A stretch of 64,000 nt of DNA. Source: Sideroxydans sp. CL21 (lineage in GTDB: Bacteria > Pseudomonadota > Gammaproteobacteria > Burkholderiales > Gallionellaceae). Positions 37,174-46,736 of this stretch are shown here, piece by piece. The translations under genes and the position numbers were made by a program. Numbering within the stretch: the first letter of the stretch is position 1; every line of letters starts with the position of its first letter. The stretch is from the NCBI RefSeq assembly GCF_902459525.1, contig NZ_LR699166.1, positions 845,501-909,500 of the forward strand, in the 5' to 3' direction. The notes beneath the pieces are model-generated. The model ran no database searches. It saw only the letters and a list, made by a program, of their open reading frames with translations, and was not told where the DNA came from.

Positions 37174-37189
37174 TCCGCCCGAGAAAATA

Positions 37190-39934
37190 ATGGCCGACCA
37201 ACGCCCCGACCCCGACGCACTGCTGGAAAAAGTGCAGCGCGAGGAAGCAAAGCGCCGCCGCGGCCGACTGAAGATATTCTTCGGCGCTTCCGCCGGTGTC
37301 GGCAAGACTTTCGGCATGTTGCTGGCAGCGCGCGAGCGCCGTGCGGAAGGTCTGGACGTGGTGGCGGGCTATGTGGAAACCCACAAACGTATCGAGACCG
37401 AGCGCTTGCTGGAAGGGCTGGAGATCCTGCCGCAACGCATGGTGGACTGCCAGAATACGACATTGCGCGAGTTCGATCTGGATGCCGCGCTCAAGCGCCA
37501 CCCTGCGCTGATCCTGGTGGACGAATTGGCCCACACCAATGCGCCGGATTCGCGCCATCCCAAGCGCTGGCAGGATGTGGAGGAATTGCTGGATGCGGGG
37601 ATCGACGTCTACACCGCAGTCAATGTCCAGCACATCGAAAGCCTGAACGACATCATTTCGCAGATCACCGGCATCCCGGTGTGGGAGACTGTGCCCGATG
37701 CGGTACTGGAGGGTGCGAATGAGATCGAGCTGATCGACCTGCCTCCGGACGAGTTGTTGCAGCGGCTGAAGGAAGGCAAGGTCTATCTGCCGCAGCAGGC
37801 AGAACGTGCAGCGCAGAATTTCTTCCGCAAGGGCAACCTGATCGCGTTGCGCGAACTGGCGTTGCGGCGCACGGCAGATCGGGTGGATGCGCAGATGCGC
37901 GACTACCGCCAGGATAACGCCATCCAGAATGTGTGGCAGGTGAAGGAGCGTTTGCTGGTCTGCATCGGGCCGGGCAACAATGCGGAGAATCTGGTGCGTG
38001 CCGCGTATCGCCTGGCGCAGATGCTGAAGGCGGAGTGGGTCGTGGTGTATGTCGAAACGGCGAAGCTGCAAGGTCTTTCCAAAGAACAGCGCGATGCCAT
38101 ATTGCGCACGCTGAAGCTGGCGGAAGAACTGGGTGCGGAAACCGCAACGCTGAGCGGCTACAAACTGGCCGAGGAAGTGATCGCCTATGCCCGTACCCGC
38201 AATGCCACCCGTATTGTGCTGGGCAAGCCGACACGGAGCGGGTGGAGGCGCTGGCTGTTCGGGTCGCTGGTCGACACCATCATCCGTCAGGCCAGGGACC
38301 TCGACATCCATGTGGTGGGCAAGGAGTCTAATTTCCTGTCGCAGGCAAGGGAGAATCCCTATTTCTCGCGCAGCCGCCTGTATCTCGGGTTGGCTTCCGA
38401 GGAACAGCACCCGATATTCAAATGGCGTATCGGCCATCTGTGGGCGGTCGTGGCGACGGCGATTTGTACTGCGATCGCATGGCTCATGTTCGATCATTTC
38501 GATCTGGCCAACCTGATCATGGTCTACCTGTTGGGCGTGGTGGTGGTGGCCGCGCGTTACGGGCGCAGCCCCTCGGTGCTGAGTTCGTTTCTGGGCGTGG
38601 TGCTGTTTGATTTCTTCTTTGTGCCGCCGCGCTTCAGTTTCGCCGTTGCGGATAGTCAATATCTGGTGACTTTCGCGGTCATGCTGCTGGTCGCGCTGGT
38701 GATCAGCAGCATGACCGCGAGCACCCGTCACCAGGCCAAGATAGCGGGTCACCGCGAACGCCGGATCGCATCGCTATTTGCGCTGAGCCGCGAACTGGCC
38801 GCGACACGCGGCGAAGAGAACATCCTGCGCATCGCGGTCAGGCATGTGGCGGAGGTTTTCGAGGCGCAGGCGGTCGTGTTGCTGCCCGATGCAACGGGAC
38901 GCATCGTTTACCCCAGCGACGAGGGCACTCCGCAATCCTGCCACGGCAGCGATCTGAGCGTGGCGCAATGGGTGTATGACCACGGGCAGATGGCGGGACA
39001 GGGGACGGACACCTTGCCGGGAGGCGACGTGGTTTATCTGCCGCTACCGGGCTCTTCCGGAATGATAGGCGTGTTGGCATTGCTGCCGCTGAACCCGGCG
39101 CGGATCGCGCTGCCCGAGCAGCAGCGGCTGCTGGAAACTTTCGTGAGCCAGATCGCGCTGGCGCTGGAGCGGGTCAGGCTGGCGGCGGAAGCGCACGTCG
39201 CGCAACTCAAAATGGAAACCGAGCAATTGCGCAATACCTTGCTGTCGGCGATCTCGCATGATTTGCGCACGCCACTGGCGGCGATCGTCGGTGCCTCCAG
39301 CAGCCTGGTGCGCGACAGCGACAAGCTCGACGATCAGGCCCGGCGTGAACTCGGCCAAGCCATCTATGACGAGGCCATCCGCATGGCCGGTCTGGCGAAC
39401 AACCTGCTGGACATGGCAAGGCTGGAGGCGGGGGCGGTTGTGCTGAACCGGCAATGGCAACCGCTGGAAGAAGTCGTCGGCGGAGCACTGGCAGGAATGG
39501 GCACTCGCATGGCCAACCATCCGGTCAACGTCAGGTTGCCGCGCGATCTGCCGTTGGTAGAGATCGACAGCCTGATGATGGAGCGGGTGTTTGCTAACCT
39601 GCTGGAAAATGCGGTGAAATACACCCCACCCGGAACCGCTTTCGAAATATCTGCCGGAACCGACCAGAACGAACTGGTCGTGACCGTCTCCGATCACGGC
39701 CCCGGGATACCGGCGGGAGAAGAAGAGCGCATCTTCGAAAAATTTCACCGCGTCGCAAGGGAAGGCAGTCAGGGCGGTGCGGGTCTGGGACTGACGATCT
39801 GCCGTGCCATCGTGGAGGCGCACGGCGGACGGATGTGGGCGGATAACCTGCCATCGGGCGGCGCGGCATTGCACTTCGCATTGCCGTTATCCGAGCCGCC
39901 TTCGATCGAACATGAAGAAGTCACTCGTCCATGA
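37190..39934 (+). CDS. kdpD: Osmosensitive K+ channel histidine kinase KdpD
   Basis: A 914-residue sensor kinase. The N-terminal KdpD domain has the Walker A GASAGVGKT (32-40) and DELAHTNAP. It is followed by a universal-stress-like domain, four closely spaced membrane helices (about 420-520, DUF4118), a GAF-like region, and the HisKA domain with phosphorylated His690 in AISHDLRTPLAA. The ATPase domain has N (FANLLENAVKY), G1 (DHGPGIP) and G2 (GGAGLGLTICRAI) boxes. It senses low potassium or turgor. It overlaps kdpE by 4 bases. Confidence 0.96.
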   Translation: MADQRPDPDALLEKVQREEAKRRRGRLKIFFGASAGVGKTFGMLLAARERRAEGLDVVAGYVETHKRIETERLLEGLEILPQRMVDCQNTTLREFDLDAALKRHPALILVDELAHTNAPDSRHPKRWQDVEELLDAGIDVYTAVNVQHIESLNDIISQITGIPVWETVPDAVLEGANEIELIDLPPDELLQRLKEGKVYLPQQAERAAQNFFRKGNLIALRELALRRTADRVDAQMRDYRQDNAIQNVWQVKERLLVCIGPGNNAENLVRAAYRLAQMLKAEWVVVYVETAKLQGLSKEQRDAILRTLKLAEELGAETATLSGYKLAEEVIAYARTRNATRIVLGKPTRSGWRRWLFGSLVDTIIRQARDLDIHVVGKESNFLSQARENPYFSRSRLYLGLASEEQHPIFKWRIGHLWAVVATAICTAIAWLMFDHFDLANLIMVYLLGVVVVAARYGRSPSVLSSFLGVVLFDFFFVPPRFSFAVADSQYLVTFAVMLLVALVISSMTASTRHQAKIAGHRERRIASLFALSRELAATRGEENILRIAVRHVAEVFEAQAVVLLPDATGRIVYPSDEGTPQSCHGSDLSVAQWVYDHGQMAGQGTDTLPGGDVVYLPLPGSSGMIGVLALLPLNPARIALPEQQRLLETFVSQIALALERVRLAAEAHVAQLKMETEQLRNTLLSAISHDLRTPLAAIVGASSSLVRDSDKLDDQARRELGQAIYDEAIRMAGLANNLLDMARLEAGAVVLNRQWQPLEEVVGGALAGMGTRMANHPVNVRLPRDLPLVEIDSLMMERVFANLLENAVKYTPPGTAFEISAGTDQNELVVTVSDHGPGIPAGEEERIFEKFHRVAREGSQGGAGLGLTICRAIVEAHGGRMWADNLPSGGAALHFALPLSEPPSIEHEEVTRP

Positions 39935-40620
39935 GCAAGGTCGCCACCATTATCGTTGTCGAGGATGAAGCGCAGATACGCCGCTTCCTGCGCACGACGC
40001 TGGCTTCTGAAGGCTATCAGGTTGTCGAGGCGGAAACCGGCAAGCAGGGATTGGCCGAAGCCGCGACGCGCAAGCCGGACCTGATCATTCTCGATCTCGG
40101 CCTGCCCGATATGGATGGCGTCGAAGTCGTCAGAGGAATACGCGCATGGTCCTCCGTTCCAGTCATCATTCTTTCTGCGCGTTCGCAGGAAAGCGACAAG
40201 ATCTCCGCGCTGGATGCGGGAGCGGATGACTATCTGGTCAAGCCTTTCGGCGTCGGCGAGTTGCTGGCAAGGATACGCGTGGCGTTGCGACATTTCTCTG
40301 CGGGGAGTGCGGATGAAGGCGTCTTTTCGGTGGATGAGTTGAAGGTGGACACGGTGCATCGAAAAATCACGGTCGCCGGTGCCGAAGTTCACCTCACCCC
40401 GATCGAATACCGTCTGCTGACGGTGTTGATCAAGCACGCGGGCAAGGTGCTGACGCACCAGTTGCTGCTCAGGGAAGTCTGGGGCCCGAATTACGTGGAG
40501 CGCGCCCACTATCTGCGCATCTATATGGGCACTCTGCGTCACAAGCTGGAGAAAGACCCGGCGCGGCCGCGCTTCTTGTTAACTGAAGTTGGAGTTGGTT
40601 ACCGGTTGGCGGTTGATTGA
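39931..40620 (+). CDS. kdpE: KDP operon response regulator KdpE
   Basis: A 229-residue OmpR-family regulator. The receiver domain has acidic residues Glu11-Asp12 and phosphoacceptor Asp55 (IILDLGLPD), with Lys near KPFGVGELLARIR. The C-terminal winged helix carries LTPIEYRLLTVLIKHAGKVLTHQ and YLRIYMGTLRHKLEKDP. It activates kdpFABC when phosphorylated by KdpD. It overlaps kdpD by 4 bases; an inverted-repeat element follows. Confidence 0.96.
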   Translation: MSKVATIIVVEDEAQIRRFLRTTLASEGYQVVEAETGKQGLAEAATRKPDLIILDLGLPDMDGVEVVRGIRAWSSVPVIILSARSQESDKISALDAGADDYLVKPFGVGELLARIRVALRHFSAGSADEGVFSVDELKVDTVHRKITVAGAEVHLTPIEYRLLTVLIKHAGKVLTHQLLLREVWGPNYVERAHYLRIYMGTLRHKLEKDPARPRFLLTEVGVGYRLAVD

Positions 40621-40656
40621 AACGCCCGACACAATCGATGCAGCATTCGTAGTATT

Positions 40657-40734
40657 CGTAGGTCGGGTTAGCGCAGCGTAACCCGACATGAATTCAAAAC
40701 AACGTCGGGTTACGCTGCGCTAACCCGACCTACG
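40657..40734. repeat. 78-bp perfect inverted-repeat element downstream of kdpE
   Basis: The 31-bp arm at 40657-40687 is identical to the complement of 40704-40734, with a 16-bp spacer. Arms start CGTAGGTCGGGTTAGCGCAG and each arm is itself nearly palindromic (GTCGGGTTA with TAACCCGAC). This is the same family as the kdpA-kdpB element. It could fold as a cruciform and act as a terminator for the convergent genes, although no T run follows. Confidence 0.8.
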
Positions 40735-40743
40735 GACCACGGA

Positions 40744-40938
40744 CTATGTCAGTTTGGTGCGCTCGATGTTGCAGCGAGCGCATCGTTCAGTGGTGACGAG
40801 TTTGCCCTGCTTCACATCAAAGCGCTGTCCCGCCATCGTTTGCCATTTATGGAAACCGGATTGACATAGTGTGATGCCATCGGCCTTGGATTGGCGGTGT
40901 TTGCGCCGAGCAGAGTCGAGATTGACGATGTTGGTCAT
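40744..40938 (-). CDS. Small cysteine-containing hypothetical protein, 64 aa
   Basis: A 64-residue basic protein beginning MTNIVNLDSARRKHRQSKAD. Cysteines appear as LCQSGFHKW and CARCNIER near the C-terminus, so a small zinc ribbon (C...H...C-x2-C) is possible. An ATG at 40938 is preferred to a TTG at 40944. It lies 20 bp downstream of pyrD on the same strand, with GC content like the rest. I do not recognise a named family. Confidence 0.6.
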   Translation of the reverse strand: MTNIVNLDSARRKHRQSKADGITLCQSGFHKWQTMAGQRFDVKQGKLVTTERCARCNIERTKLT

Positions 40939-40958
40939 TGCCAAATTTGCAGGAAAAG

Positions 40959-41978
40959 TTACTTGTGCTGCTTGATTGCAGCCGCGCTTTCCGCCACCAG
41001 ATCCCAGCCGCGGTAGATCATGCCGCTGTACATCTGCACCAGTGCAGCGCCTGCCTGCATTTTTTCCAGCGCATCAGCACCCTTCAGGATGCCACCCACG
41101 CCGATGATGGGCAGAGCGCCTCGCAGTTCGGCAGCGAGTTGGCGGATGACGGCGGTGGATTTTTCGCGTACCGGCGCGCCGCTCAGGCCGCCGGTCTCGT
41201 TGCCGTGAGGCAGGTTCTCCACGCCTTCGCGCGACAAGGTGGTGTTGGTGGCGATCACGCCGTCGATGCGGTGCTTGATAAGCAGCGCGGCGATATTCTT
41301 GATCTGATCTGCATCCAGATCGGGAGCGATCTTCACGGCCAGCGGTACGTACTTGCCATGCTGTTGTGCCAGCTTTTCCTGCTCGGCCTTTAACTGCGCG
41401 AGCAATGCATCCAGTTCGTCGCCGCCTTGTAATTGGCGCAGGTTCTTGGTGTTGGGCGAGGAGATATTGATGGCGACATAGCTGGCGTAGGCATATACCT
41501 TGCGCAGGCAGATCAGGTAATCGTCCGCCGCTTTCTCGATGGGGGTATCCGCGTTTTTGCCGATGTTGATGCCGAGTATGCCTTTGAATTTCGCGCGCTT
41601 CACGTTCCCGATGAGCGCATCCACGCCGTCGTTGTTGAAGCCCATGCGGTTGATGATGCCCTGCGCCTGCGGCAGCCGGAACAAGCGCGGTTTGGGATTG
41701 CCGGGTTGCGGGCGAGGCGTCACGGTGCCGATCTCGATGAAGCCGAAACCGAGCGCGGCGAGCGGGTCGATATAGCCGCCGTTTTTGTCCAGCCCCGCTG
41801 CCAGTCCGATCGGGTTCGGGAAGTTCAACCCCATCACCGTGCGCGGATCATCGGCGGGACGCTTGACGACAAATGGCAGCGTGCCCAGGCAATGAGCCGT
41901 TCTCAGCGCATCCAGCGTGGCGTGGTGGGCTGTTTCTGGATCAAGCGCGAACAGGGCGGGGCGGAGCAATTGGAACAT
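40959..41978 (-). CDS. pyrD: Dihydroorotate dehydrogenase (quinone), class 2
   Basis: A 339-residue membrane-associated flavoenzyme of pyrimidine synthesis that passes electrons to quinone. The N-terminal helix extension ([23 protein letters not shown]) is the class 2 membrane anchor. Active-site residues appear in [14 protein letters not shown], with the catalytic Ser. FMN binding is supported by [28 protein letters not shown] and [13 protein letters not shown]. It begins one base after the preceding membrane-protein stop. Confidence 0.96.
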   Translation of the reverse strand: MFQLLRPALFALDPETAHHATLDALRTAHCLGTLPFVVKRPADDPRTVMGLNFPNPIGLAAGLDKNGGYIDPLAALGFGFIEIGTVTPRPQPGNPKPRLFRLPQAQGIINRMGFNNDGVDALIGNVKRAKFKGILGINIGKNADTPIEKAADDYLICLRKVYAYASYVAINISSPNTKNLRQLQGGDELDALLAQLKAEQEKLAQQHGKYVPLAVKIAPDLDADQIKNIAALLIKHRIDGVIATNTTLSREGVENLPHGNETGGLSGAPVREKSTAVIRQLAAELRGALPIIGVGGILKGADALEKMQAGAALVQMYSGMIYRGWDLVAESAAAIKQHK

Positions 41979-42860
41979 CTACAGGTCTTTCTTGGTGACG
42001 ATGGGGATGGGGAACGGTTTTTTCTTGAAAGCGTTGGTGCGCTTTTTGCCGCGCCAGTTCTCGGCGACGACATCGCTGACTTGCAAACAGAGCAAGCCGA
42101 ACAGTGCGAGACCGGCGATGAGTTCCCCGGTGTTCGCAACAAGGTAGATCGTTCCCCCGCTCAGGCGATACGCCGCCAGCGCGATGCCGCCGACCGCGAT
42201 GCCGGAGACAGCGCCAAGCAATACGCGGCTCCAGTCGCCTTGTGCCAAGCCGGAGAAGACGGTGCTCTCATGCCACAGCAATTGCAGCGCGACGAGCAAC
42301 AGCAAGGGAGCGGCCCAGAACAACCAGCCCAAATGGTTTATCCAGATCGTTCCCCCGACCAATCCAGCCAGCGCGGCGAGCAAAAGAAGCATCGCGGCAG
42401 TCTCGCCAGGTATTGCGGGCAAAGCGAATCGGCGCGTGCTTAGCCGAACCAGACCGGGCAACCCCGCCAGCCACAGGCGCGTGATCAGTATGGCGGGCAA
42501 CAGTGCCGTTCCGCATAGTGCGGCGAGCAGCAGTGCTGCCGTATCCGAACCTGCCGGGGTGAACCACGCGCCTGCGAAGAGGTTCAGATAGGCGAGCAGG
42601 ATGCAAATGGACATCCCTGCCACGCCATTCCAGAGCAGATAGCCGCGTTGCGAACGCAACAGGCTGTTGCCGGCGCGATGGAACGTGAGCGTGTCGAGCA
42701 GAATGCTGAAGACGATGATAGTCATGATGCCGGACAGTGCAGGCAACCAGACTGCACCAGCGACAGGAGCGGGTGCATCCCATCCCTGCCCGGAGAGGGA
42801 AATTGCCAAGGGAGGCAGAAGTAATAGCGCAACAATGAATGCGGTGATGCGGTTTCTCAT
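41979..42860 (-). CDS. Hypothetical polytopic membrane protein between bpt and pyrD
   Basis: A 293-residue protein with about eight hydrophobic helices (for example [39 protein letters not shown] and [20 protein letters not shown]). The C-terminus is short and strongly basic ([22 protein letters not shown]). I recognise no family and no catalytic motif. The start at 42860 overlaps the bpt stop (ATGA), and its stop abuts pyrD, so it belongs to the aat-bpt-this-pyrD unit. Confidence 0.65.
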   Translation of the reverse strand: MRNRITAFIVALLLLPPLAISLSGQGWDAPAPVAGAVWLPALSGIMTIIVFSILLDTLTFHRAGNSLLRSQRGYLLWNGVAGMSICILLAYLNLFAGAWFTPAGSDTAALLLAALCGTALLPAILITRLWLAGLPGLVRLSTRRFALPAIPGETAAMLLLLAALAGLVGGTIWINHLGWLFWAAPLLLLVALQLLWHESTVFSGLAQGDWSRVLLGAVSGIAVGGIALAAYRLSGGTIYLVANTGELIAGLALFGLLCLQVSDVVAENWRGKKRTNAFKKKPFPIPIVTKKDL

Positions 42861-43594
42861 GATTGTTCCTTTTGCAGAATGCCCTGCCATACGCCGTCCT
42901 GCAAACCCTGCAGCGGCTGGAAATTGGCCTTGTAAGCCATCTTGCGGCTGTCCGCTATCCAGTAACCGAGATAGAGGTAGGGTAACTGCAATTTACGGCA
43001 TAGCTCGATTTGCCACAGCACATTGAATGTGCCGAAGCTCGAATGCGGAATATCCGGATCGTAGAAGGTATAGACCGCAGACAAGCCGTCCTGCAGTACA
43101 TCTACCACGCTGACCATGCGCAACGCTTCGTTTTCCCGAAACTCCACCAGCAGGGTGTCGACGTGGCTTTGCAGCAGGAAGTTGCGGTATTGCTCGGGGC
43201 TGTCGTCGTCCATGCCCCCGTTGCGGTGGCGTGCCTCCTGATAGCGGCGATACAGCTCGAAATATTCCGTTTTGTCCTTCAAGGCGTGCAGCGTGACATT
43301 CAGCCCGCTGTGCTGTTTTCGGCTGCGGCGTTGCGAGCGCGTAGGCTTGAAATCGTCGACCGCCACACGTACCGGCACGCATTGATGGCAGGTGTCGCAG
43401 CGCGGACGATAGGTGAAAGTGCCGCTGCGACGGAAGCCGTTGCGCACCAGCTCCGAATAAATCGGTGTGGTGATGAGGAAGCTGGGGGTGGCCACCTGCG
43501 AACGCGCTTCGAGCCCCTCCAGGTAACTGCACGGGTAGGGCGCGGTCAGGTAGAGATGCAATGCGGAAAGCTGAATGTCCTTGAGCAGGCTCAT
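42857..43594 (-). CDS. bpt: Aspartate/glutamate leucyltransferase (Bpt/Ate)
   Basis: A 245-residue transferase that adds leucine to N-terminal Asp or Glu, marking proteins for ClpAP through the N-end rule. The ATE N-domain carries [12 protein letters not shown], and the C-domain has [38 protein letters not shown] and YLYLGYWI. It overlaps aat (4 bases) and the membrane-protein gene (4 bases). Some databases label it arginyltransferase; bacterial members transfer leucine. Confidence 0.93.
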   Translation of the reverse strand: MSLLKDIQLSALHLYLTAPYPCSYLEGLEARSQVATPSFLITTPIYSELVRNGFRRSGTFTYRPRCDTCHQCVPVRVAVDDFKPTRSQRRSRKQHSGLNVTLHALKDKTEYFELYRRYQEARHRNGGMDDDSPEQYRNFLLQSHVDTLLVEFRENEALRMVSVVDVLQDGLSAVYTFYDPDIPHSSFGTFNVLWQIELCRKLQLPYLYLGYWIADSRKMAYKANFQPLQGLQDGVWQGILQKEQS

Positions 43595-44286
43595 GTGAAT
43601 AGGTCGTCGTCAAAACGCCAGGCGGTTACAGGTGCATAGTTTATCAATTCTTGCAGGCGAGCGATAAATTCCTTGCGCGGAATCTCGCGGGCGCCCAGCG
43701 AAGCCAGATGTGGCGTGTTCATCTGACAGTCGATCATGCCGAAATCCCATCTTTTGAGTTGCGCGGCGAGGTGGGCCAGGGCGATCTTGGATGCGTCCGT
43801 CCTGCGGCTGAACATGGATTCGCCATAGAACATCCTGCCCAGTGCAAGTCCATAGAGTCCGCCTGCGAGCTGGCCATCCGTCCATGTCTCTATGGAATGC
43901 GCATAGCCCAGCCGGTGCAATTCGCAATAGGCGCCGATCATCTCCTCGTGTATCCACGTGCCATTGGCTCCTTCCCGGGGTGCGGCGCACGCGCGCATGA
44001 CCTGCTCGAAGGCAGTGTCTGTGCGGACTTCATGGCTGCCCTTGCGCAGAGTCTTGCGCAAAGAGTGCGATAGCTTGAATTCTCCGGGGAAAAGCACCAT
44101 GCGCGGGTCGGGACTCCACCACAGTATGGTTTCGCCCTCGCTGAACCACGGGAAGATGCCGTGACGATAGGCTTCCAGCAGACGCGTAGCGGAAAGGTCG
44201 CCGCCCGCCGCGAGCAGGCCGTTGGGGGAGCGCAACGCTTGAGTGACCGGCGGGAAGAAAATGCGATGTTCCAGTAGGGGAATCAT
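43591..44286 (-). CDS. aat: Leucyl/phenylalanyl-tRNA--protein transferase
   Basis: A 231-residue enzyme that attaches Leu or Phe to N-terminal Lys or Arg for the N-end-rule pathway. The family core [23 protein letters not shown] is intact, with [17 protein letters not shown]-like residues ([19 protein letters not shown]) and [16 protein letters not shown]. It is the first gene of the unit aat-bpt-membrane protein-pyrD. The gene starts about 100 bp from the divergent PilZ-like gene. Confidence 0.94.
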   Translation of the reverse strand: MIPLLEHRIFFPPVTQALRSPNGLLAAGGDLSATRLLEAYRHGIFPWFSEGETILWWSPDPRMVLFPGEFKLSHSLRKTLRKGSHEVRTDTAFEQVMRACAAPREGANGTWIHEEMIGAYCELHRLGYAHSIETWTDGQLAGGLYGLALGRMFYGESMFSRRTDASKIALAHLAAQLKRWDFGMIDCQMNTPHLASLGAREIPRKEFIARLQELINYAPVTAWRFDDDLFT

Positions 44287-44385
44287 GATGAAATAAAAGT
44301 TATAGGCCTTTTTGCATATAGTCAGGGTTGCCGATTTGTGCTTATATTATGGCCCATACAAGGTGCGCAGACGCTGGGAGACGAG

Positions 44386-45915
44386 ATGTTGGGCATTTTC
44401 GGCAAGAAATCGGATCATCCTCTGGCGGATATGAAGTCTGCATTGCAAGTGCTTGAGGAAATCCCGAAGAACGATGCGCTGAACGCTGTGCAGGAACTGA
44501 CGGGATGGATCGAGACCATCGTCGAATTGGCCGATGAATTGCGCCTGGACCATGAATATGCCGTGCTGCGCATGTTCGACGAAACGGCGCAACAGTTTGT
44601 GCGCAAACTGTTGCGCGACTACTTCACGATTCAACCTCTTTCGAAATTTCAGGAAAACCGCCTATGGATGGTGCTGAACGATTTCTATATCCAGAGTGAA
44701 CTGGCCCACCATAGCGTGCTGACACGCTTTCGCAACGGCGAGCGGGGCGCTTCCGGCATCAAACCCGAATTGGCCACTTTGACTGCGCGCGGCATCGCGG
44801 CTTTGACCGGTCGCCTGAAGATGGCTGTAGCGCGCTACGCCCTGGTTGAGTCCGTGCTATGGCAACACCTGTCGGAGTTTTACGGCCACGCCGAAATGAA
44901 CGGCTACCAGAACGATGCCGTACCTTTGTATGCCGGGGTATCCGGCAATACTTCCGTGACCCAGGAATTTACCGCTTTGCTGACCTGGTACGGTGTGAGT
45001 GCGGGCGTATTGAGCCCCTTGCAGGAACACATCACCGAGCGTCTGGTCGCTTATGCGAATGACGGCCTGACGGTATATGACCAATACAATGCCAATGGCA
45101 TATTCCTGTTCGATCTTTCGCAGCCCACCCCGCCCATGCGCATCGCCGCCGATGCCACATTGCATCCGGCGTTGCGCTTTCTGGTTGCAGGCAAAGCAAT
45201 GGAAAAATTTCACGAGCTGAGCAAAATACTGGACAAGGGTATCGTGCCGGACTATGTCCAGTTCAATGGAGCGAACTACGAGGCAGAACTGGTGCAGGAG
45301 ATATTGCATCGCCTGATCGCCAATCTGACCCAGCCGCCTCCGACACGCCGCAATCCGCGCCGCAAGATCAACGTCAACCTGAAGGTGGCAAACGGCTTTT
45401 TCAAGATGCTGGAAAAGACCGATCTGAGCCTGAACTTCAGTTCAGACTCGGGAGATATTTGGGACGTGGAGGATATCAGCGTAACGGGTTTCCGCAGCGT
45501 GGTTCCCCTTGTTCGCGTGGACGGTATCAAGATCGGTTCGCTGATCGGCAGCAAGCCGGAAAACGTTCCGCACTGGGGCGCGGGCATCGTGCGCAGGCTG
45601 AGTCGCGACGAGAATAACAATCTGCATATCGGCGTGGAAGTATTGAGCACACAGATTACAGGAGTATCGCTATCAGACCGTGTCCATACTCTCAATGATG
45701 ATGCGCAAATTGCGATATTCCTGAACCGGCCTGCCGATACCAGCGGGGAAGCATGGTTGCTGATGAAGCCGGACACATTTTCGCCCAATCGCAGTCTGAA
45801 TATGGAACTGGGAGGCAAGGGCTACCTGTTGCTTCCCCTGTCTCTGGTTGAAACCGGCGACGATTACGACCTGGCGCGCTACCGCCGCATGGAACAGGAC
45901 ACCACTACCGAATAA
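44386..45915 (+). CDS. Large hypothetical protein with C-terminal PilZ-like domain
   Basis: A 509-residue soluble protein. Residues 1-330 are helical and unassigned (LADMKSALQVLEEIPKNDAL...). From about residue 335 it shows the two PilZ hallmarks in order: RxxxR (RRNPRR) and, about 35 residues later, DISVTG (D-x-S-x-x-G). That suggests c-di-GMP binding. The start at 44386 has GGGAG about five bases upstream and replaces an in-frame start at 44338. It is convergent with the esterase gene by 4 bp. The function of the N-terminal part is unknown. Confidence 0.7.
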   Translation: MLGIFGKKSDHPLADMKSALQVLEEIPKNDALNAVQELTGWIETIVELADELRLDHEYAVLRMFDETAQQFVRKLLRDYFTIQPLSKFQENRLWMVLNDFYIQSELAHHSVLTRFRNGERGASGIKPELATLTARGIAALTGRLKMAVARYALVESVLWQHLSEFYGHAEMNGYQNDAVPLYAGVSGNTSVTQEFTALLTWYGVSAGVLSPLQEHITERLVAYANDGLTVYDQYNANGIFLFDLSQPTPPMRIAADATLHPALRFLVAGKAMEKFHELSKILDKGIVPDYVQFNGANYEAELVQEILHRLIANLTQPPPTRRNPRRKINVNLKVANGFFKMLEKTDLSLNFSSDSGDIWDVEDISVTGFRSVVPLVRVDGIKIGSLIGSKPENVPHWGAGIVRRLSRDENNNLHIGVEVLSTQITGVSLSDRVHTLNDDAQIAIFLNRPADTSGEAWLLMKPDTFSPNRSLNMELGGKGYLLLPLSLVETGDDYDLARYRRMEQDTTTE

Positions 45916-45919
45916 GATG

Positions 45920-46609
45920 TCATTCGGACAATCTTCGCGTCAGCCATAGTTCAATATCACGTATTTCCTCGGGGCAGACTGAATGCGGCATGTCGTAGCT
46001 GTGCCACTCCAGTTCATAGCCCTGCCGCAGCAGTTCATCTGCAGAGGCGCGCCCGAAATCGTGGGGAATCACCGTATCGCTCCGGCCGTGTGCCATGAAA
46101 ATGGGAGTGAGCTTTGCAGCGTCGTCTGCTTCTGAATGGAGTGTTTGCGGCAGCGGCAGATAAGTGGAGAGCGCCAATATTCCGCCCAGCCTTTCTTTAT
46201 GCCGCAGCCCGGTAAAAAGCACGACCGCGCCTCCCTGAGAAAATCCGGCAAGGAAAATATTCTTTGCTGCTACGCCCCGCTGTCTTTCCTGTGCAATCAA
46301 TTTTTCGATCTCAGCCTGCGAGGCGCGAATTCCGGCTGCGTCTTCATGTCTGCCGATGTTGGCGGATATTTCGGCAGAGGCAGTTCCGACCAGGATGTCG
46401 TACCAGGCGCGCATTACGTAACCGCCGTTAATAGTCACGGGGCGCATAGGTGCATGTGGGAAGATGTATCGCACCGCGACCGGCAGTTCCATTTCATCGG
46501 CGACGGGAACAAAATCCTCGCCATCCGCCCCCAGTCCATGCAACCAGATAATGCAGTGTTTCGGGTCGGTTCCCGTGTCCAGGGTGATGCAGGGGAGGGT
46601 TGAGGTCAT
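45920..46609 (-). CDS. Alpha/beta hydrolase, carboxylesterase/phospholipase family
   Basis: A 229-residue cytosolic esterase. The catalytic serine lies in GFSQGGA (G-x-S-x-G), the acid in HGRSDTVIP and the histidine in MPHSVCPEE. N-terminal IIWLHGLGADGEDF provides the oxyanion loop. It is closely like the acyl-protein thioesterase/carboxylesterase 2 group, which hydrolyses short esters and lysophospholipids. The start at 46609 is preferred to an in-frame start at 46849, which would add an unrelated 80-residue leader. Confidence 0.9.
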   Translation of the reverse strand: MTSTLPCITLDTGTDPKHCIIWLHGLGADGEDFVPVADEMELPVAVRYIFPHAPMRPVTINGGYVMRAWYDILVGTASAEISANIGRHEDAAGIRASQAEIEKLIAQERQRGVAAKNIFLAGFSQGGAVVLFTGLRHKERLGGILALSTYLPLPQTLHSEADDAAKLTPIFMAHGRSDTVIPHDFGRASADELLRQGYELEWHSYDMPHSVCPEEIRDIELWLTRRLSE

Positions 46610-46736
46610 TTTTTGGCCCGAATTTTGAGGCGAAGCTCTTGGATTGAGAGTCAGGCTAAGGTAGTCTGAACATGTGCCGATAATAAGTATTAGGCACGTA
46701 TAAAAATAACAGAAAAATAACAGAGTTGGGGGAGTA

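Noticed and set aside
37151-38752. 533-residue open frame on the minus strand opposite kdpD
   Set aside because: GC-rich codon bias opens the complement frame; the product is rich in Gln, Arg and His without domains, whereas kdpD is certain.
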